This document shows, piece by piece, positions 53,630 through 62,227 of a DNA stretch of 64,000 nucleotides. The DNA comes from Pseudomonas abietaniphila (GTDB lineage Bacteria > Pseudomonadota > Gammaproteobacteria > Pseudomonadales > Pseudomonadaceae), in NCBI RefSeq assembly GCF_039697315.1, contig NZ_CP155619.1:434001-498000 (forward strand), written 5' to 3'. Below the pieces are notes generated by a model. That model made no database searches. It saw only the letters and a list, made by a program, of their open reading frames with translations, and was not told where the DNA came from. The position numbers were made by a program, and so were the translations under genes. Positions within the stretch are counted from its first letter, which is position 1; every line of letters starts with the position of its first letter.

Positions 53630-53720
53630 TGTGGGAGCGAATTCATTCGCGAGACGGCCGTCTACCGACACACTCGCATCGCCGGGCCGCTTTCTTCGCG
53701 AATGAATACGCGCCCACAGG
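53630..53720. repeat. REPIN (inverted REP pair)
   Basis: TGTGGGAGCGAATTCATTCGCGAGAC faces CGCGAATGAATACGCGCCCACA in the same subtype as at 21300. It fills most of the space between two same-strand genes. Confidence 0.85.
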
Positions 53721-53744
53721 TCTCTGCCACCGCTGATGTCGGGT

Positions 53745-55937
53745 TTACTGAGTCGCCGCAGTCTTGGCCGACGCCATTTCTTTCTTCAGGTCGTTAGCGC
53801 GCTTGATGATGTATTGATGGACCAGCTCCACTTCGTCCGGCTTGAGTTCTTCGGCAAACGACGGCATGCCGTCATTGACCCGGCCGCCATACACAATTCC
53901 GAGGAACATCTGGTGGTTTTCCTTGCTGAGCATGCGCAAGTCCGGCAACACCCCACCGCTGATCGCGTTGATGCCGTGACACGTGTCGCAATGGCCGTTG
54001 AACAGCGCCCGGCCCTTGTCCACTTGCTCGGTGGTGCCGGTGAACGCAGGAGGATCGACCTTGCGGTCCGCGTATTTGTATTTGAGGTCGGGCAGTTTCG
54101 CCGTGCCGCCCAGCTTGTAGGTCAGCACTTGCGCGTTGGGCTTGACCCCGGCACGCAGCGACAGCGCACCGGCGAAGGTCGAAAAAGCTCCGCCCCAACC
54201 GGCCATGAACGTCACGTACTGTTCGCCGTCCACCTCGTACGTCACAGGCCCGGCCATCACGCCGGTGTTGGCGGGTTGTTCCCATAACACCTTGCCTTTG
54301 TCGGCCGAATAGGCCACTACCCGACCATCCGCCGTGCCCTCGAACAACAGATTGCCTGCAGTACTCAAGGTGCCGCCATTGAAGATCGTCGAGTACGGCA
54401 CTTCCCAGCGCGCTTCCTGCTTGAGCGGGTCCCAGGCAATCAGCTTGCCGGTCCAGGTGTCCGCCAGTTTGCGCAGGCCATCAGGGTCTTCCGGCATCAT
54501 CCCGGTGTTGACCTGCAGCTGGTACATGCTCTTGAACTTCTTGCGGGGCGGCTGGCCGTCGACGTCCTGGTACAGCGCCGACATGATGTGCGCCGGGATG
54601 TAGACCAGGCCCGTTTGCGGGTTGTAGGACATCGGCTGCCAATCGTGGGCGCCCCAGAACGCAGGCTGCACCAGCAGCGCTTTCTTCTCCGGATCGCGCC
54701 AGTAGACCGCAGCCTTCTCGTCGACAATCGGCCGGCCGGTCTTCATGTCCACGCCGGTGGCCCAGTTGATCGGCACGATGTTCTTCGCCGACAGCAATTC
54801 ACCGGTCTTGCGATCAATGACGTAGAAAAAACCGTTCTTGGGCGATTGCATCAGCACCTGACGCATTTTGCCGTCGATCTTCAGGTCCGCGAGCATGATG
54901 TGGGCGGTCGCGGTGAAGTCCCACGCGTCCCCCGGGGTGGTCTGGTAATGCCAGACGTACTCGCCGTTGTCCGGGTTGATCGCAACGATGGACGACAGGA
55001 ACAGATTGTCGCCCTTGCCTTCGGACCGCAGCCGAGGGTTCCACGACGAAGCGTTGCCCACGCCGATGTACAGCAGATTGAGTTTCGGGTCGTAGGACAT
55101 GGAGTCCCAGACGGTACCGCCGCCGCCCTGCTCGACGAACTTGTCGCCAAACCAGGTTTTGCTGGCGATCTCCATGGCCTTGTTTTCCGGCGGCAGTTTC
55201 GGATCACCCGGCACGGTAAAGAACCGCCAGTCCTGCTTGCCGGTGTTCGCATCGTAAGCGGTGATGTAACCGCGCACCCCGTATTCGGCGCCGCCGTTGC
55301 CGATGATGACCTTGCCCTTCACCACGCGCGGCGCGCCGGTAATGGTAATGGAGCGGTCCGGGCTGGTCCGGGTGTCCACCGACCAGACCTTCTGGCCGGT
55401 TTTGGCATCGATGGCTTCAAGACGCCCGTCCAGCACGCCCACGAAGACTTTGCCGTCCCACACTGCCACGCCACGGTTCACCGCGTCGCAACAGGCTTCA
55501 CCTGCACGACTGCGGTCCGAATGCGGGTCATATTTCCACAGCAGTTTGCCGTTGCGAGCGTCCAGCGCGTAGACCACCGAGAATGGCCCGGTGGTGTACA
55601 TCACGCCGTCCACCACGATGGGGGTGGCCTCGACGCCCCGGTCGATATCAAGCTTGTATGACCAGGCCAGACCCAGCCCGCTCACGTTGTTGTCGTTGAT
55701 TTTTTTCAACGGGCTGAAACGTTGCTCGTCGTAGGTCCGCCCGTGGCTCATCCAGTTGCCCGGCTCCTGATCGGCGGCGCTGATTCGTGCGCCGTCGACA
55801 GCGGCAGGCTGCTCGGCAGCAAGGCTTGAGGAAATGAAGCCGCCTTGGGACACGAAAGCGACTCCCAGCGCGACGGCGCTGACAAACAGGCGGGGCGGTG
55901 TGCCGGAAAGGCGAAGGTGCTGGCCAAATCGGTTCAT
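53745..55937 (-). CDS. PQQ-dependent quinohemoprotein alcohol dehydrogenase (type II)
   Basis: This 730-residue secreted enzyme oxidises alcohols in the periplasm using PQQ and passes electrons to its own heme c. The signal peptide ends SSLAA. The PQQ propeller includes the adjacent-Cys ring EACCDAVNRG and several W-motifs (GKLLWKYDP, GKQDWRFFT, GEYVWHYQT). The active-site Asp is in DAWDFTA; Thr two residues later indicates a calcium-type rather than a lanthanide-type enzyme. A C-terminal cytochrome c domain (residues ~640-715) has CDTCHG and a Met ligand region (NDGMPSFAE). GGAGAGCC precedes the ATG at 55937. A sigma-54 promoter lies 60 bp upstream. Confidence 0.94.
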   Translation of the reverse strand: MNRFGQHLRLSGTPPRLFVSAVALGVAFVSQGGFISSSLAAEQPAAVDGARISAADQEPGNWMSHGRTYDEQRFSPLKKINDNNVSGLGLAWSYKLDIDRGVEATPIVVDGVMYTTGPFSVVYALDARNGKLLWKYDPHSDRSRAGEACCDAVNRGVAVWDGKVFVGVLDGRLEAIDAKTGQKVWSVDTRTSPDRSITITGAPRVVKGKVIIGNGGAEYGVRGYITAYDANTGKQDWRFFTVPGDPKLPPENKAMEIASKTWFGDKFVEQGGGGTVWDSMSYDPKLNLLYIGVGNASSWNPRLRSEGKGDNLFLSSIVAINPDNGEYVWHYQTTPGDAWDFTATAHIMLADLKIDGKMRQVLMQSPKNGFFYVIDRKTGELLSAKNIVPINWATGVDMKTGRPIVDEKAAVYWRDPEKKALLVQPAFWGAHDWQPMSYNPQTGLVYIPAHIMSALYQDVDGQPPRKKFKSMYQLQVNTGMMPEDPDGLRKLADTWTGKLIAWDPLKQEARWEVPYSTIFNGGTLSTAGNLLFEGTADGRVVAYSADKGKVLWEQPANTGVMAGPVTYEVDGEQYVTFMAGWGGAFSTFAGALSLRAGVKPNAQVLTYKLGGTAKLPDLKYKYADRKVDPPAFTGTTEQVDKGRALFNGHCDTCHGINAISGGVLPDLRMLSKENHQMFLGIVYGGRVNDGMPSFAEELKPDEVELVHQYIIKRANDLKKEMASAKTAATQ

Positions 55938-55995
55938 GTGGCTCTCCGTTCTTATTAGCACCGGGCGCTCGTGTGTCCCGGCTGAACTCGAAAAG

Positions 55996-56011
55996 AGCAA
56001 AGGCTGTGCCA
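55996..56011 (-). promoter_or_regulatory. sigma-54 (-24/-12) promoter of the alcohol dehydrogenase gene
   Basis: TGGCACA-GCCT-TTGCT on the minus strand matches the TGGCACG-N4-TTGCW consensus at all but one base with exact GG-N10-GC spacing. The start would be near 55984, giving a ~47-nt leader. The AcoR-like activator encoded at 48.5-50.5 kb would be needed. Confidence 0.85.
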
Positions 56012-56057
56012 CGCCTGAGAAACGTCTGATTTTCAGCCACTTATGACGATTAGCACG

Positions 56058-56104
56058 AGCGCAGTACACGGCTGTCGCGCTACACTTGTCGCGTTTGGGA
56101 CAAC
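56058..56104 (+). promoter_or_regulatory. candidate upstream activator site of the alcohol dehydrogenase gene
   Basis: The block AGCGCAGTACACGGCTGTCGC continues GC-TACACTTGTCGC-GTT-TGGGACAAC. It contains a TGTCGCG direct repeat and a TTGTC-N8-GACAA dyad (56086-56103). It is centred about 100 bp upstream of the predicted sigma-54 start, the usual position for an enhancer. It matches a block before pqqA at 48229-48267. The remaining 56105-56342 sequence shows nothing else clear. Confidence 0.6.
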
Positions 56105-56342
56105 ACAGGCTGCAACAATTTCCGGCCAGGCGTGACAGTCAACCCAGCTGCAATCAAGATTGTTTTTCTAGACTGTCTGGCCACGGCCGAACCCGATGCT
56201 GGCATTGTGGTCAATCTCTCATTCGAACTCTCATCAGCGTGCTGTTCATGACCTCAGTCCTCCGTGACACTAACGCGTACAACGCCGCGACCCCCGCGTG
56301 CGCGGTACCTCACTCAAGCACGCTATGCTGCAAAGCCGAACT

Positions 56343-57026
56343 ATGGTGAACACCTCCAATCCGCCAACGATGGCCACAATGACCGACCGCGCTGCGACCG
56401 ATATCCCGTCTCCTCTGGACGATCCCGCACAGTGGATCATCTGCGAGCACTGCGATTCGCTCTACCAGGCTCAACCCCTGAACAAGAGCGAAGCCGCGTA
56501 TTGTCTGCGGTGTGCGGCCCTGCTCGAACGAGGGCACCGCATGACCATTGAGCAGATGCTGGCGCTGAGCATTGCGGCGGGCATTTTGTTTATCTTCGCC
56601 AATGTATTTCCCGTCATCAGTATCAGCATGAAAGGGCTGTACAACGAGGTGACCTTGTGGGGGTCGGTCGAGGCCCTCGCCCAAGGACAGATCACGCTGA
56701 TCGCGCTGGTTGCAGGGCTGGCCATCATCCTCGCCCCGGCCCTGCAGATCGCCCTGCTGTTCTGGGTCCTGGTCCATGCGCACCGCAACGAAATCGCTCC
56801 GGGCTTCAAGACCTGCATGCGCACCCTTGAACACTTGCGCCCCTGGAGCATGCTTGAGGTCTGCCTGCTCGGCATTCTGGTGGCGATCATCAAGCTGGCT
56901 GGCATGCTGGACGTGCATCCCGGCGTTGGGCTGTGGGCCATGGCGATGCTAATGGTGCTGATCCTGCTGATTGCCGGCAAAGACATCCGCAGGCTGTGGA
57001 ACGAGTTGGGAGTGGAGCCCGAATGA
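56343..57026 (+). CDS. pqiA: PqiA-family membrane protein, first half-gene
   Basis: The ~227-residue protein corresponds to one half of a classical PqiA: a zinc-ribbon-like head (CEHCDSLYQ ... YCLRC) and four membrane helices (residues ~75-215) with the conserved IFANVFPVISISMKG. With the other half, PqiB and PqiC it forms a system that moves lipids between inner and outer membranes. The start is uncertain: ATG 56343 is taken, GTG 56298 and ATG 56370 are alternatives, and none has a strong ribosome site. Its stop overlaps the next start (ATGA). Confidence 0.88.
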   Translation: MVNTSNPPTMATMTDRAATDIPSPLDDPAQWIICEHCDSLYQAQPLNKSEAAYCLRCAALLERGHRMTIEQMLALSIAAGILFIFANVFPVISISMKGLYNEVTLWGSVEALAQGQITLIALVAGLAIILAPALQIALLFWVLVHAHRNEIAPGFKTCMRTLEHLRPWSMLEVCLLGILVAIIKLAGMLDVHPGVGLWAMAMLMVLILLIAGKDIRRLWNELGVEPE

Positions 57027-57637
57027 ACGGCATTCCTTTCGCCCGTGAGCACAAGGTTACCCTCTGCCATGTATGCAGCTACGTGTGTCCGCAGGACGCC
57101 CACGAGTGTCCGCGTTGCGACTCCGCCGTGCACACGCGCAAACCCAACAGCCTGATCCGGACGTGGGCCTTTCTGATCGCCGGCCTGATTTTCTACATCC
57201 CGGCGAACGTATTGCCCGTGATGTTCACGACCCTGCTGGGCAGCGCCAGCGAAAATACCATCATGAGTGGTGTGATCGAGTTCGCCGAAGGTGGCTCCTG
57301 GGACATCGCCATCCTGATTTTCATCGCCAGCGTGCTAGTGCCCTGCATCAAGTTTCTGGTGCTGGGGATGCTGTTGATTACCTGCCAGCGTCGCAGCCAG
57401 TGGGCGATGCGCGAGCGCTCACGGCTTTATCGGTTCATCGAGTTGATTGGCTACTGGTCGATGCTCGACGTGTTGGTGGTCGCCCTGGTGGCGGCGCTGG
57501 TTCAGTTTCGCGGGCTCAGCACCATCGAGCCACGGCTGGGCATCCTGTTCTTTGGTTTAGTGGTGGTCATGACGATGTTGGCCGCCATGAGTTTCGATCC
57601 CCGGCTCATCTGGGACGCAGAGGTTGAAGATGTCTGA
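57023..57637 (+). CDS. pqiA: PqiA-family membrane protein, second half-gene
   Basis: The 204-residue protein repeats the PqiA half-module: CHVCSYVCPQDAHECPRC as a four-Cys zinc ribbon, then four helices with the conserved YIPANVLPVMFTTLLG. The ATG at 57023 overlaps the previous stop by 4 bp. In E. coli the two halves are one polypeptide; here they are separate, coupled genes. The pqiB start lies inside its last codons. Confidence 0.9.
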   Translation: MNGIPFAREHKVTLCHVCSYVCPQDAHECPRCDSAVHTRKPNSLIRTWAFLIAGLIFYIPANVLPVMFTTLLGSASENTIMSGVIEFAEGGSWDIAILIFIASVLVPCIKFLVLGMLLITCQRRSQWAMRERSRLYRFIELIGYWSMLDVLVVALVAALVQFRGLSTIEPRLGILFFGLVVVMTMLAAMSFDPRLIWDAEVEDV

Positions 57638-59312
57638 TAACACGCTACCCCCGTCAGCGCCGGCGCCCGTACGACCGCAGGTCAAGGCGCGCAAGGCCCG
57701 CATTTCACTGGTCTGGCTGGTACCGATCGTTGCCGGTGTCATCGGGCTTTCGATGGTCATTCATGACTTCCTCAACGTCGGCCCCAAGGTCGTGGTGAGT
57801 TTTCAGACCGCCGAAGGTCTGGAAGCCAAGAAGACACAGGTCAAATACAAGAACGTGGTGATCGGGACGGTGACCGACATCACGCTCAGCGATGACCGCA
57901 CACACGTTCTGGCAACCATCGAACTGAACCAGTCGGCTGCGCCGTTTACCCGTGCAGACTCCCAATACTGGGTGGTACGTCCGCGCATCGGCGCGCATGG
58001 CATCTCCGGGGTCGACACCTTGCTGTCCGGCGCATTCATCGGCGCCGACGCGGGCAGCTCGGACAAGACCGAGAAGAATTTCACCGGCCTTGAAAACCCG
58101 CCGCCCGTGACCTTTGGCGAGAAAGGCAAACGCTTCATCCTGCACACCGACGACCTGGGCTCGCTCGACATCGGCTCGCCCATCTACTTCCGCCGCATTC
58201 AGGTTGGCCAGGTCGTCGCGTACGAGCTCGCCAAGGACGGCAAAGGCGTCGATGTCGAGATTTTCATCAATTCGCCCAATGACAAATACGTACTCGACGA
58301 CTCACGCTTCTGGAACGCCAGCGGGGTCGACGTCAGCGTGGGCGCGGCAGGCCTGAAGGTCTCGACACAATCGCTGACCTCGATCATTTCCGGCGGCATC
58401 GCATTCCGTGAGCCGAAATACAGCCCGGACGCCAAGCCTGCGCAAAGCAATGCCGAGTTCAAGCTGTTCGAAGACCAGGCCACCGCCCTGGCGCCGCCGG
58501 ATGGCGAACCCAAGTACATCCGCATGCGCTTCAACCAGTCGCTGCGGGGGCTGGTGGTCAATGCGCCGGTGGATTTTCTGGGCGTGAACATTGGCCGGGT
58601 GGTCTCGGTCGATCTGGATTATGACGCAGCGACCCGCACCTTCCCCGGAGTAGTCGGTGCCGTGATTTATCCTCAGCGCCTCGGCGCCGCCAACGACAAG
58701 CTCAAGGAGCAGGCCGGCGGTGGCGATGAAGAGGAGCAGACCTCGCGCATTCTGGGTGGCTTCGTGGAACGCGGGCTCCGCGCTCAGGTGCGCACCGGCA
58801 ACCTGCTGACGGGCCAGCTTTATGTGGCCATGGACTTCGACCCGAAAGCCCCGAAGATCACGTACAACGCCAAAGCCCGCCCGCTGGAAATCCCCACCGT
58901 GGGCGGCAGTTTCGACAAGCTGCAGGAGCAGTTGCAGGCGTTCGTCGACAAGCTGGGGAAAATCCCGATCGACGAGTTGGCGACCAACTTGAACGGCAGC
59001 CTGGTTGAACTGCAAAAAACCATGAAGCAGGTCAATACAGACATCCTTCCGCAAATGCGCGGCACGCTGCAGCAAGCGCAGAAAACCATCGGGACCGCCA
59101 ATTCGGCATTCTCCGAAGATTCGCCAGCGCGTCAGCAACTGGGTCAGGCGATGGAAGAAGTCCAGCGCACGGCCCGTTCGGTCCGCGTGCTGACAGACTT
59201 CCTCAGTCGCCATCCTGAGTCGCTGATCCGCGGCCGTTCCGGCGATGCCGCACCCGGCTCGTACAAAGGTTCTTCTTCTTCCCGTGAAATCGCTCCGGAG
59301 CCTGCCCAATGA
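57630..59312 (+). CDS. pqiB: PqiB, MCE-domain lipid transport protein
   Basis: The 560-residue protein has one N-terminal membrane anchor (residues ~25-48) and three consecutive MCE/MlaD domains (~50-140, ~165-250, ~285-410). The MCE signature VKYKNVVIGTVTDITLS is present and similar phrases recur (YFRRIQVGQVVAY; FLGVNIGRVVSVDL). A C-terminal long helical region (KLQEQLQAFVDKLGKIPIDELATNLNGSLVELQKTMKQV) builds the tunnel needle across the periplasm. The ATG at 57630 overlaps pqiA by 8 bp and follows AGAGG; a TTG two codons upstream is possible. Confidence 0.92.
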   Translation: MSDNTLPPSAPAPVRPQVKARKARISLVWLVPIVAGVIGLSMVIHDFLNVGPKVVVSFQTAEGLEAKKTQVKYKNVVIGTVTDITLSDDRTHVLATIELNQSAAPFTRADSQYWVVRPRIGAHGISGVDTLLSGAFIGADAGSSDKTEKNFTGLENPPPVTFGEKGKRFILHTDDLGSLDIGSPIYFRRIQVGQVVAYELAKDGKGVDVEIFINSPNDKYVLDDSRFWNASGVDVSVGAAGLKVSTQSLTSIISGGIAFREPKYSPDAKPAQSNAEFKLFEDQATALAPPDGEPKYIRMRFNQSLRGLVVNAPVDFLGVNIGRVVSVDLDYDAATRTFPGVVGAVIYPQRLGAANDKLKEQAGGGDEEEQTSRILGGFVERGLRAQVRTGNLLTGQLYVAMDFDPKAPKITYNAKARPLEIPTVGGSFDKLQEQLQAFVDKLGKIPIDELATNLNGSLVELQKTMKQVNTDILPQMRGTLQQAQKTIGTANSAFSEDSPARQQLGQAMEEVQRTARSVRVLTDFLSRHPESLIRGRSGDAAPGSYKGSSSSREIAPEPAQ

Positions 59313-59920
59313 CTGTGCGCAAACACCTGTTGACCCTGGCCTGCGCGTTGAGCCTTGGCGCCTGTTCGTCGACGCCGACGCATTACTACACCCTGATCAC
59401 GCCGCCCACCCAGGCACCGGCGAACACCGCGCAAGCGCCCTTCCAGTTCGAGATGCAGCCAGTGCTGATGGCCGTACAAGTGGATCAGCCGCCGCTGGTG
59501 GTCCGTCAGGGCGATAGCAGTCTGGCCATTCTGGAGAATGAACGGTGGGGCGCGCCGTTGGGCGACGAGTTCCACGACGCGTTGACCGGAGAACTGGAGC
59601 GGCGGTTTGGTTCCCGCGACCTGGCGGGCTTGCCCAAGCAGACCGACGAGCCGGTGTTGTCGGTGCGCACCGATGTAAGACGTTTTGAATCGGTGCTCGA
59701 CCATTACGCAATGATTGACGTCGTCTGGAACCTGAGCCTGCGCAACAGCGGTAACAAACGACAGACACTGACCTGCAGCAGTGTCATTCGCCAGCCCGCG
59801 GGTGTCGGCATGGAGAGCCTGGTCCTGGCGCATCAAAAAGCGGTATCCAGTCTGGCCGACGTCATTGCCAGAACCGCCAATGCATGGGCGCGTCAACCCA
59901 CTTCCCGGTGTCCGTCTTGA
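59309..59920 (+). CDS. pqiC: PqiC outer-membrane lipoprotein
   Basis: The 203-residue lipoprotein has signal peptide and lipobox LGAC and an ABC-type-transport auxiliary fold (STPTHYYTLITPP; VVRQGDSSLAILENERWGAPLGDEF). In this system PqiC is the outer-membrane dock for the PqiB needle. Its ATG overlaps the pqiB stop by 4 bp, and the operon ends at a terminator 43 nt downstream. Confidence 0.9.
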   Translation: MTVRKHLLTLACALSLGACSSTPTHYYTLITPPTQAPANTAQAPFQFEMQPVLMAVQVDQPPLVVRQGDSSLAILENERWGAPLGDEFHDALTGELERRFGSRDLAGLPKQTDEPVLSVRTDVRRFESVLDHYAMIDVVWNLSLRNSGNKRQTLTCSSVIRQPAGVGMESLVLAHQKAVSSLADVIARTANAWARQPTSRCPS

Positions 59921-59962
59921 AACACGGCGAGTGCCGGACCTGAAACTCCCGATGGCCTGATA

Positions 59963-59992
59963 GCCCCGAACGCAGTGTTCGGGGCGTTGTTC
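59963..59992 (+). terminator. rho-independent terminator of the pqi operon
   Basis: GCCCCGAAC pairs with GTTCGGGGC across GCAGT and is followed by GTTGTTC. The stem is strong; the T tract is interrupted. Confidence 0.7.
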
Positions 59993-60031
59993 AAACCTAG
60001 GCCTGTCGCCCTCTAAAACCTTTATAAAATC

Positions 60032-60063
60032 AAGCACAAGCACAATTCTTGTAACATGTGCTT
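60032..60063. promoter_or_regulatory. nested dyad upstream of the XRE regulator
   Basis: AAGCACA (60032-60038) and TGTGCTT (60057-60063) are perfect inverses, with an inner ACAAG/CTTGT pair. It lies 224 bp before the XRE gene and may be an operator for it. The rest of 59993-60286 shows no other feature. Confidence 0.35.
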
Positions 60064-60286
60064 CAAAGGCTGATAAGAACCCTTCGCGAAACCCACCCAA
60101 ATGGGTTCAAAAACCGCCTCAGCGACCGAAAAGCCCCATCCAACGGAATGTGCGGCTACACTACTGATCGCTACCGTCGCAAAAAACCGTACGTGATCAC
60201 ACCCATTTCGTAAGTGTGCGCGTGAAAGGCACCCCGCCAGGTCGCTTTTCAACACGACGGTCAGTCGTTAAGCCATGGAGAAATAT

Positions 60287-60751
60287 ATGACCGGGATAGG
60301 TCCGAGACTGCGCCAGGAACGCCATCGTCTCAAACTTTCGCAAAGCGCAATGGGCGCAATCGGCGGGGTGGAAACCAACGCACAAGGCAATTACGAAAGT
60401 GGCGTGCGATACCCAAAAGCCGATTATCTGCTCCGCCTGATCGACGCTGGCGTGGACATCAACTTTGTCATGACCGGCACCCGGTCACCGGGTATCGGCC
60501 CTTTTACGTCAGTGGCTACGCCACCCAGTCCCGTCATCGATGAACATCTGGGCAAGGTCACGCATCAATTGCATCGCAATCTCCACGGCCTCATCGATGC
60601 GCTTTACCAGATGACGGTGCTGATCGAGTCCCGGGTGAACGACGCGGCCGACGAATCCGTGAAGATGGAACTCGATACCATTCGATCCGAAGCACAGGCA
60701 CTCGCGGAAGCCTCCGTCAGACTGATTTTCGTCACCTCGAAACTGAGTTGA
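60287..60751 (+). CDS. XRE-family transcriptional regulator
   Basis: The 154-residue protein has an N-terminal lambda-repressor-like HTH (residues ~4-60: LRQERHRLKLSQSAMGAIGGVETNAQGNYESGVRYPKADYLLRL). The C-terminal ~70 residues are helical (LHRNLHGLIDALYQMTVLIESRVN; ELDTIRSEAQALAEASVRLIF) and may mediate dimerisation. The ATG at 60287 is chosen because GGAG lies 8 nt before it; an ATG 12 nt earlier overlaps that site. Its target is unknown; the pqi operon and the amidase gene are neighbours. Confidence 0.85.
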   Translation: MTGIGPRLRQERHRLKLSQSAMGAIGGVETNAQGNYESGVRYPKADYLLRLIDAGVDINFVMTGTRSPGIGPFTSVATPPSPVIDEHLGKVTHQLHRNLHGLIDALYQMTVLIESRVNDAADESVKMELDTIRSEAQALAEASVRLIFVTSKLS

Positions 60752-60791
60752 TCTCGACCAGGCACGGTGTACACGCAACGCACACTGGGGC

Positions 60792-62120
60792 ATGATCCGG
60801 GCATCGTCAGACCTTCCGGACAGCACCGTGCCCCTCCTCCGCCACGACCTCACCCAGCTCACCGCCAGCGCCGCCGCTCGCCTGCTTCAACGTCGCGAAC
60901 TGACCGCGCACGACCTGCTCGGCGCATGCCTTGAGCGCATTCAGCAACGAGAGCCTGACGTTCTGGCCTGGCGCCAGTACGACGCCGACCGTGCGATGGC
61001 GCACGCACGAACACTCGACAACGGCCCCCTGCGTGGCCCCTTGCATGGTTTGCCGCTGGGCGTCAAAGACCTGTTCGACACGCGGGACTTTCCTTCCGCC
61101 TATGGCTCGGCCATCTACCAGCAGCACCAGCCCGTCAATGACGCGGCGGCTGTCGCGTTGTGCCGGGAAGCCGGTGCAATCGTTGTGGGCAAAACGGTCA
61201 CCACCGAGTTCGCGACGTTTACGCCCGGTCCGACTCGCAATCCGCATAACCCAGCTCATACACCCGGCGGATCATCGAGCGGGTCGGCCGCTGCGGTGGC
61301 CACCCACATGGTGCCGCTCGCGCTGGGCACGCAAACCGCCGCGTCGGTGATTCGACCGGCCGCGTATTGCGGCATCGTGGGCTTCAAGCCCAGCTTTGGT
61401 CTGATTCCGCGCGCTGGCATCAAAAGCCTCAGTGAGTCGCTCGACACCGTCGGAGGGTTCGGCCGCAGTGTCGAAGACGTTGCGTTGCTGACTTCGGTAA
61501 TGGCCAACGCCCCGCAATGGCGTCAACTGCCCCAGGACGCCAAGCCTCGCGTCGGCGTGTGCCGTACACCGCACTGGGACAGCGCCAGCCCGGCCGCACA
61601 GCAGGCATTCGAAAACACGGTTGAGCGTCTGGTCAAGGCAGGCGTGCGAGTGGTCGATGTCTCGCTCACCGGCGCCGTCTCGGCACTGACCGAGGTGCAC
61701 GATCAGGTTATGTGCGCCGAGGCGTTCAAGGCCCTGGCGGATGAACGACTGAACCACCCGGATCAGTTGAGTGAACGTCTGAAGACGATGCTGGAGCATG
61801 GTTCACGGGTAACGTTCGAAGACAGCTTGAGACACCGCGCTCAAGTGGCTTCGGCGCGGCATCAAATGGGGCGAGGGTTTGTCGACTACGACCTGCTCCT
61901 GACGCCCAGCGCCTGCGGTGAAGCCGAACAAGGCCTTGAGCGCACCGGCGATCCACTGTTCTCGCGGATCTGGAGTCTGCTGGGATTGCCCAGCCTGAAC
62001 TTGCCGGTCGGGTTCGGGCCGCAAGGTTTGCCGCTGGGCGTGCAGTTGATAGGGCCCGTCATGAGCGACACTGCAACGTTGGCGTTTTGCGCGTGGATCG
62101 AGCGACGCCTCAAAGCGTAA
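60792..62120 (+). CDS. amidase signature family enzyme
   Basis: The 442-residue hydrolase has the amidase signature: catalytic Lys in PLGVKDLFDT, the Gly/Ser-rich loop TPGGSSSGSAAAVA with the cis-Ser, and the nucleophilic Ser in GTQTAASVIRPAAYCG. Residues LGLPSLNLPVG near the C-terminus are also conserved. It hydrolyses an amide bond of a small compound; this group cannot be narrowed without comparison. The first ~15 residues are uncertain because the ATG at 60792 has only GGGG before it. Confidence 0.88.
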   Translation: MIRASSDLPDSTVPLLRHDLTQLTASAAARLLQRRELTAHDLLGACLERIQQREPDVLAWRQYDADRAMAHARTLDNGPLRGPLHGLPLGVKDLFDTRDFPSAYGSAIYQQHQPVNDAAAVALCREAGAIVVGKTVTTEFATFTPGPTRNPHNPAHTPGGSSSGSAAAVATHMVPLALGTQTAASVIRPAAYCGIVGFKPSFGLIPRAGIKSLSESLDTVGGFGRSVEDVALLTSVMANAPQWRQLPQDAKPRVGVCRTPHWDSASPAAQQAFENTVERLVKAGVRVVDVSLTGAVSALTEVHDQVMCAEAFKALADERLNHPDQLSERLKTMLEHGSRVTFEDSLRHRAQVASARHQMGRGFVDYDLLLTPSACGEAEQGLERTGDPLFSRIWSLLGLPSLNLPVGFGPQGLPLGVQLIGPVMSDTATLAFCAWIERRLKA

Positions 62121-62125
62121 TGCCC

Positions 62126-62214
62126 GTGCAGGTGCGCGCTTGCCCGCGAACGCATGCTTTCAGACACCTTCGCGGCATCTGAAAGCACGTAGAGCGGGCA
62201 AGCGCGCGCCTACC
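62126..62214. repeat. REPIN (inverted REP pair)
   Basis: GTGCAGGTGCGCGCTTGCCCGCG faces AGCGGGCAAGCGCGCGCCTAC, with an inner CTTTCAGA.../TCTGAAAG pair. It lies between convergent amidase and araH genes. Confidence 0.8.
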
Positions 62215-62227
62215 GTTCGCAGCCAGC

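Noticed and set aside
53745..55937. Lanthanide-dependent alcohol dehydrogenase
   Set aside because: The catalytic segment reads WDFTA; the extra Asp two residues after the catalytic Asp, needed for lanthanide binding, is Thr here.
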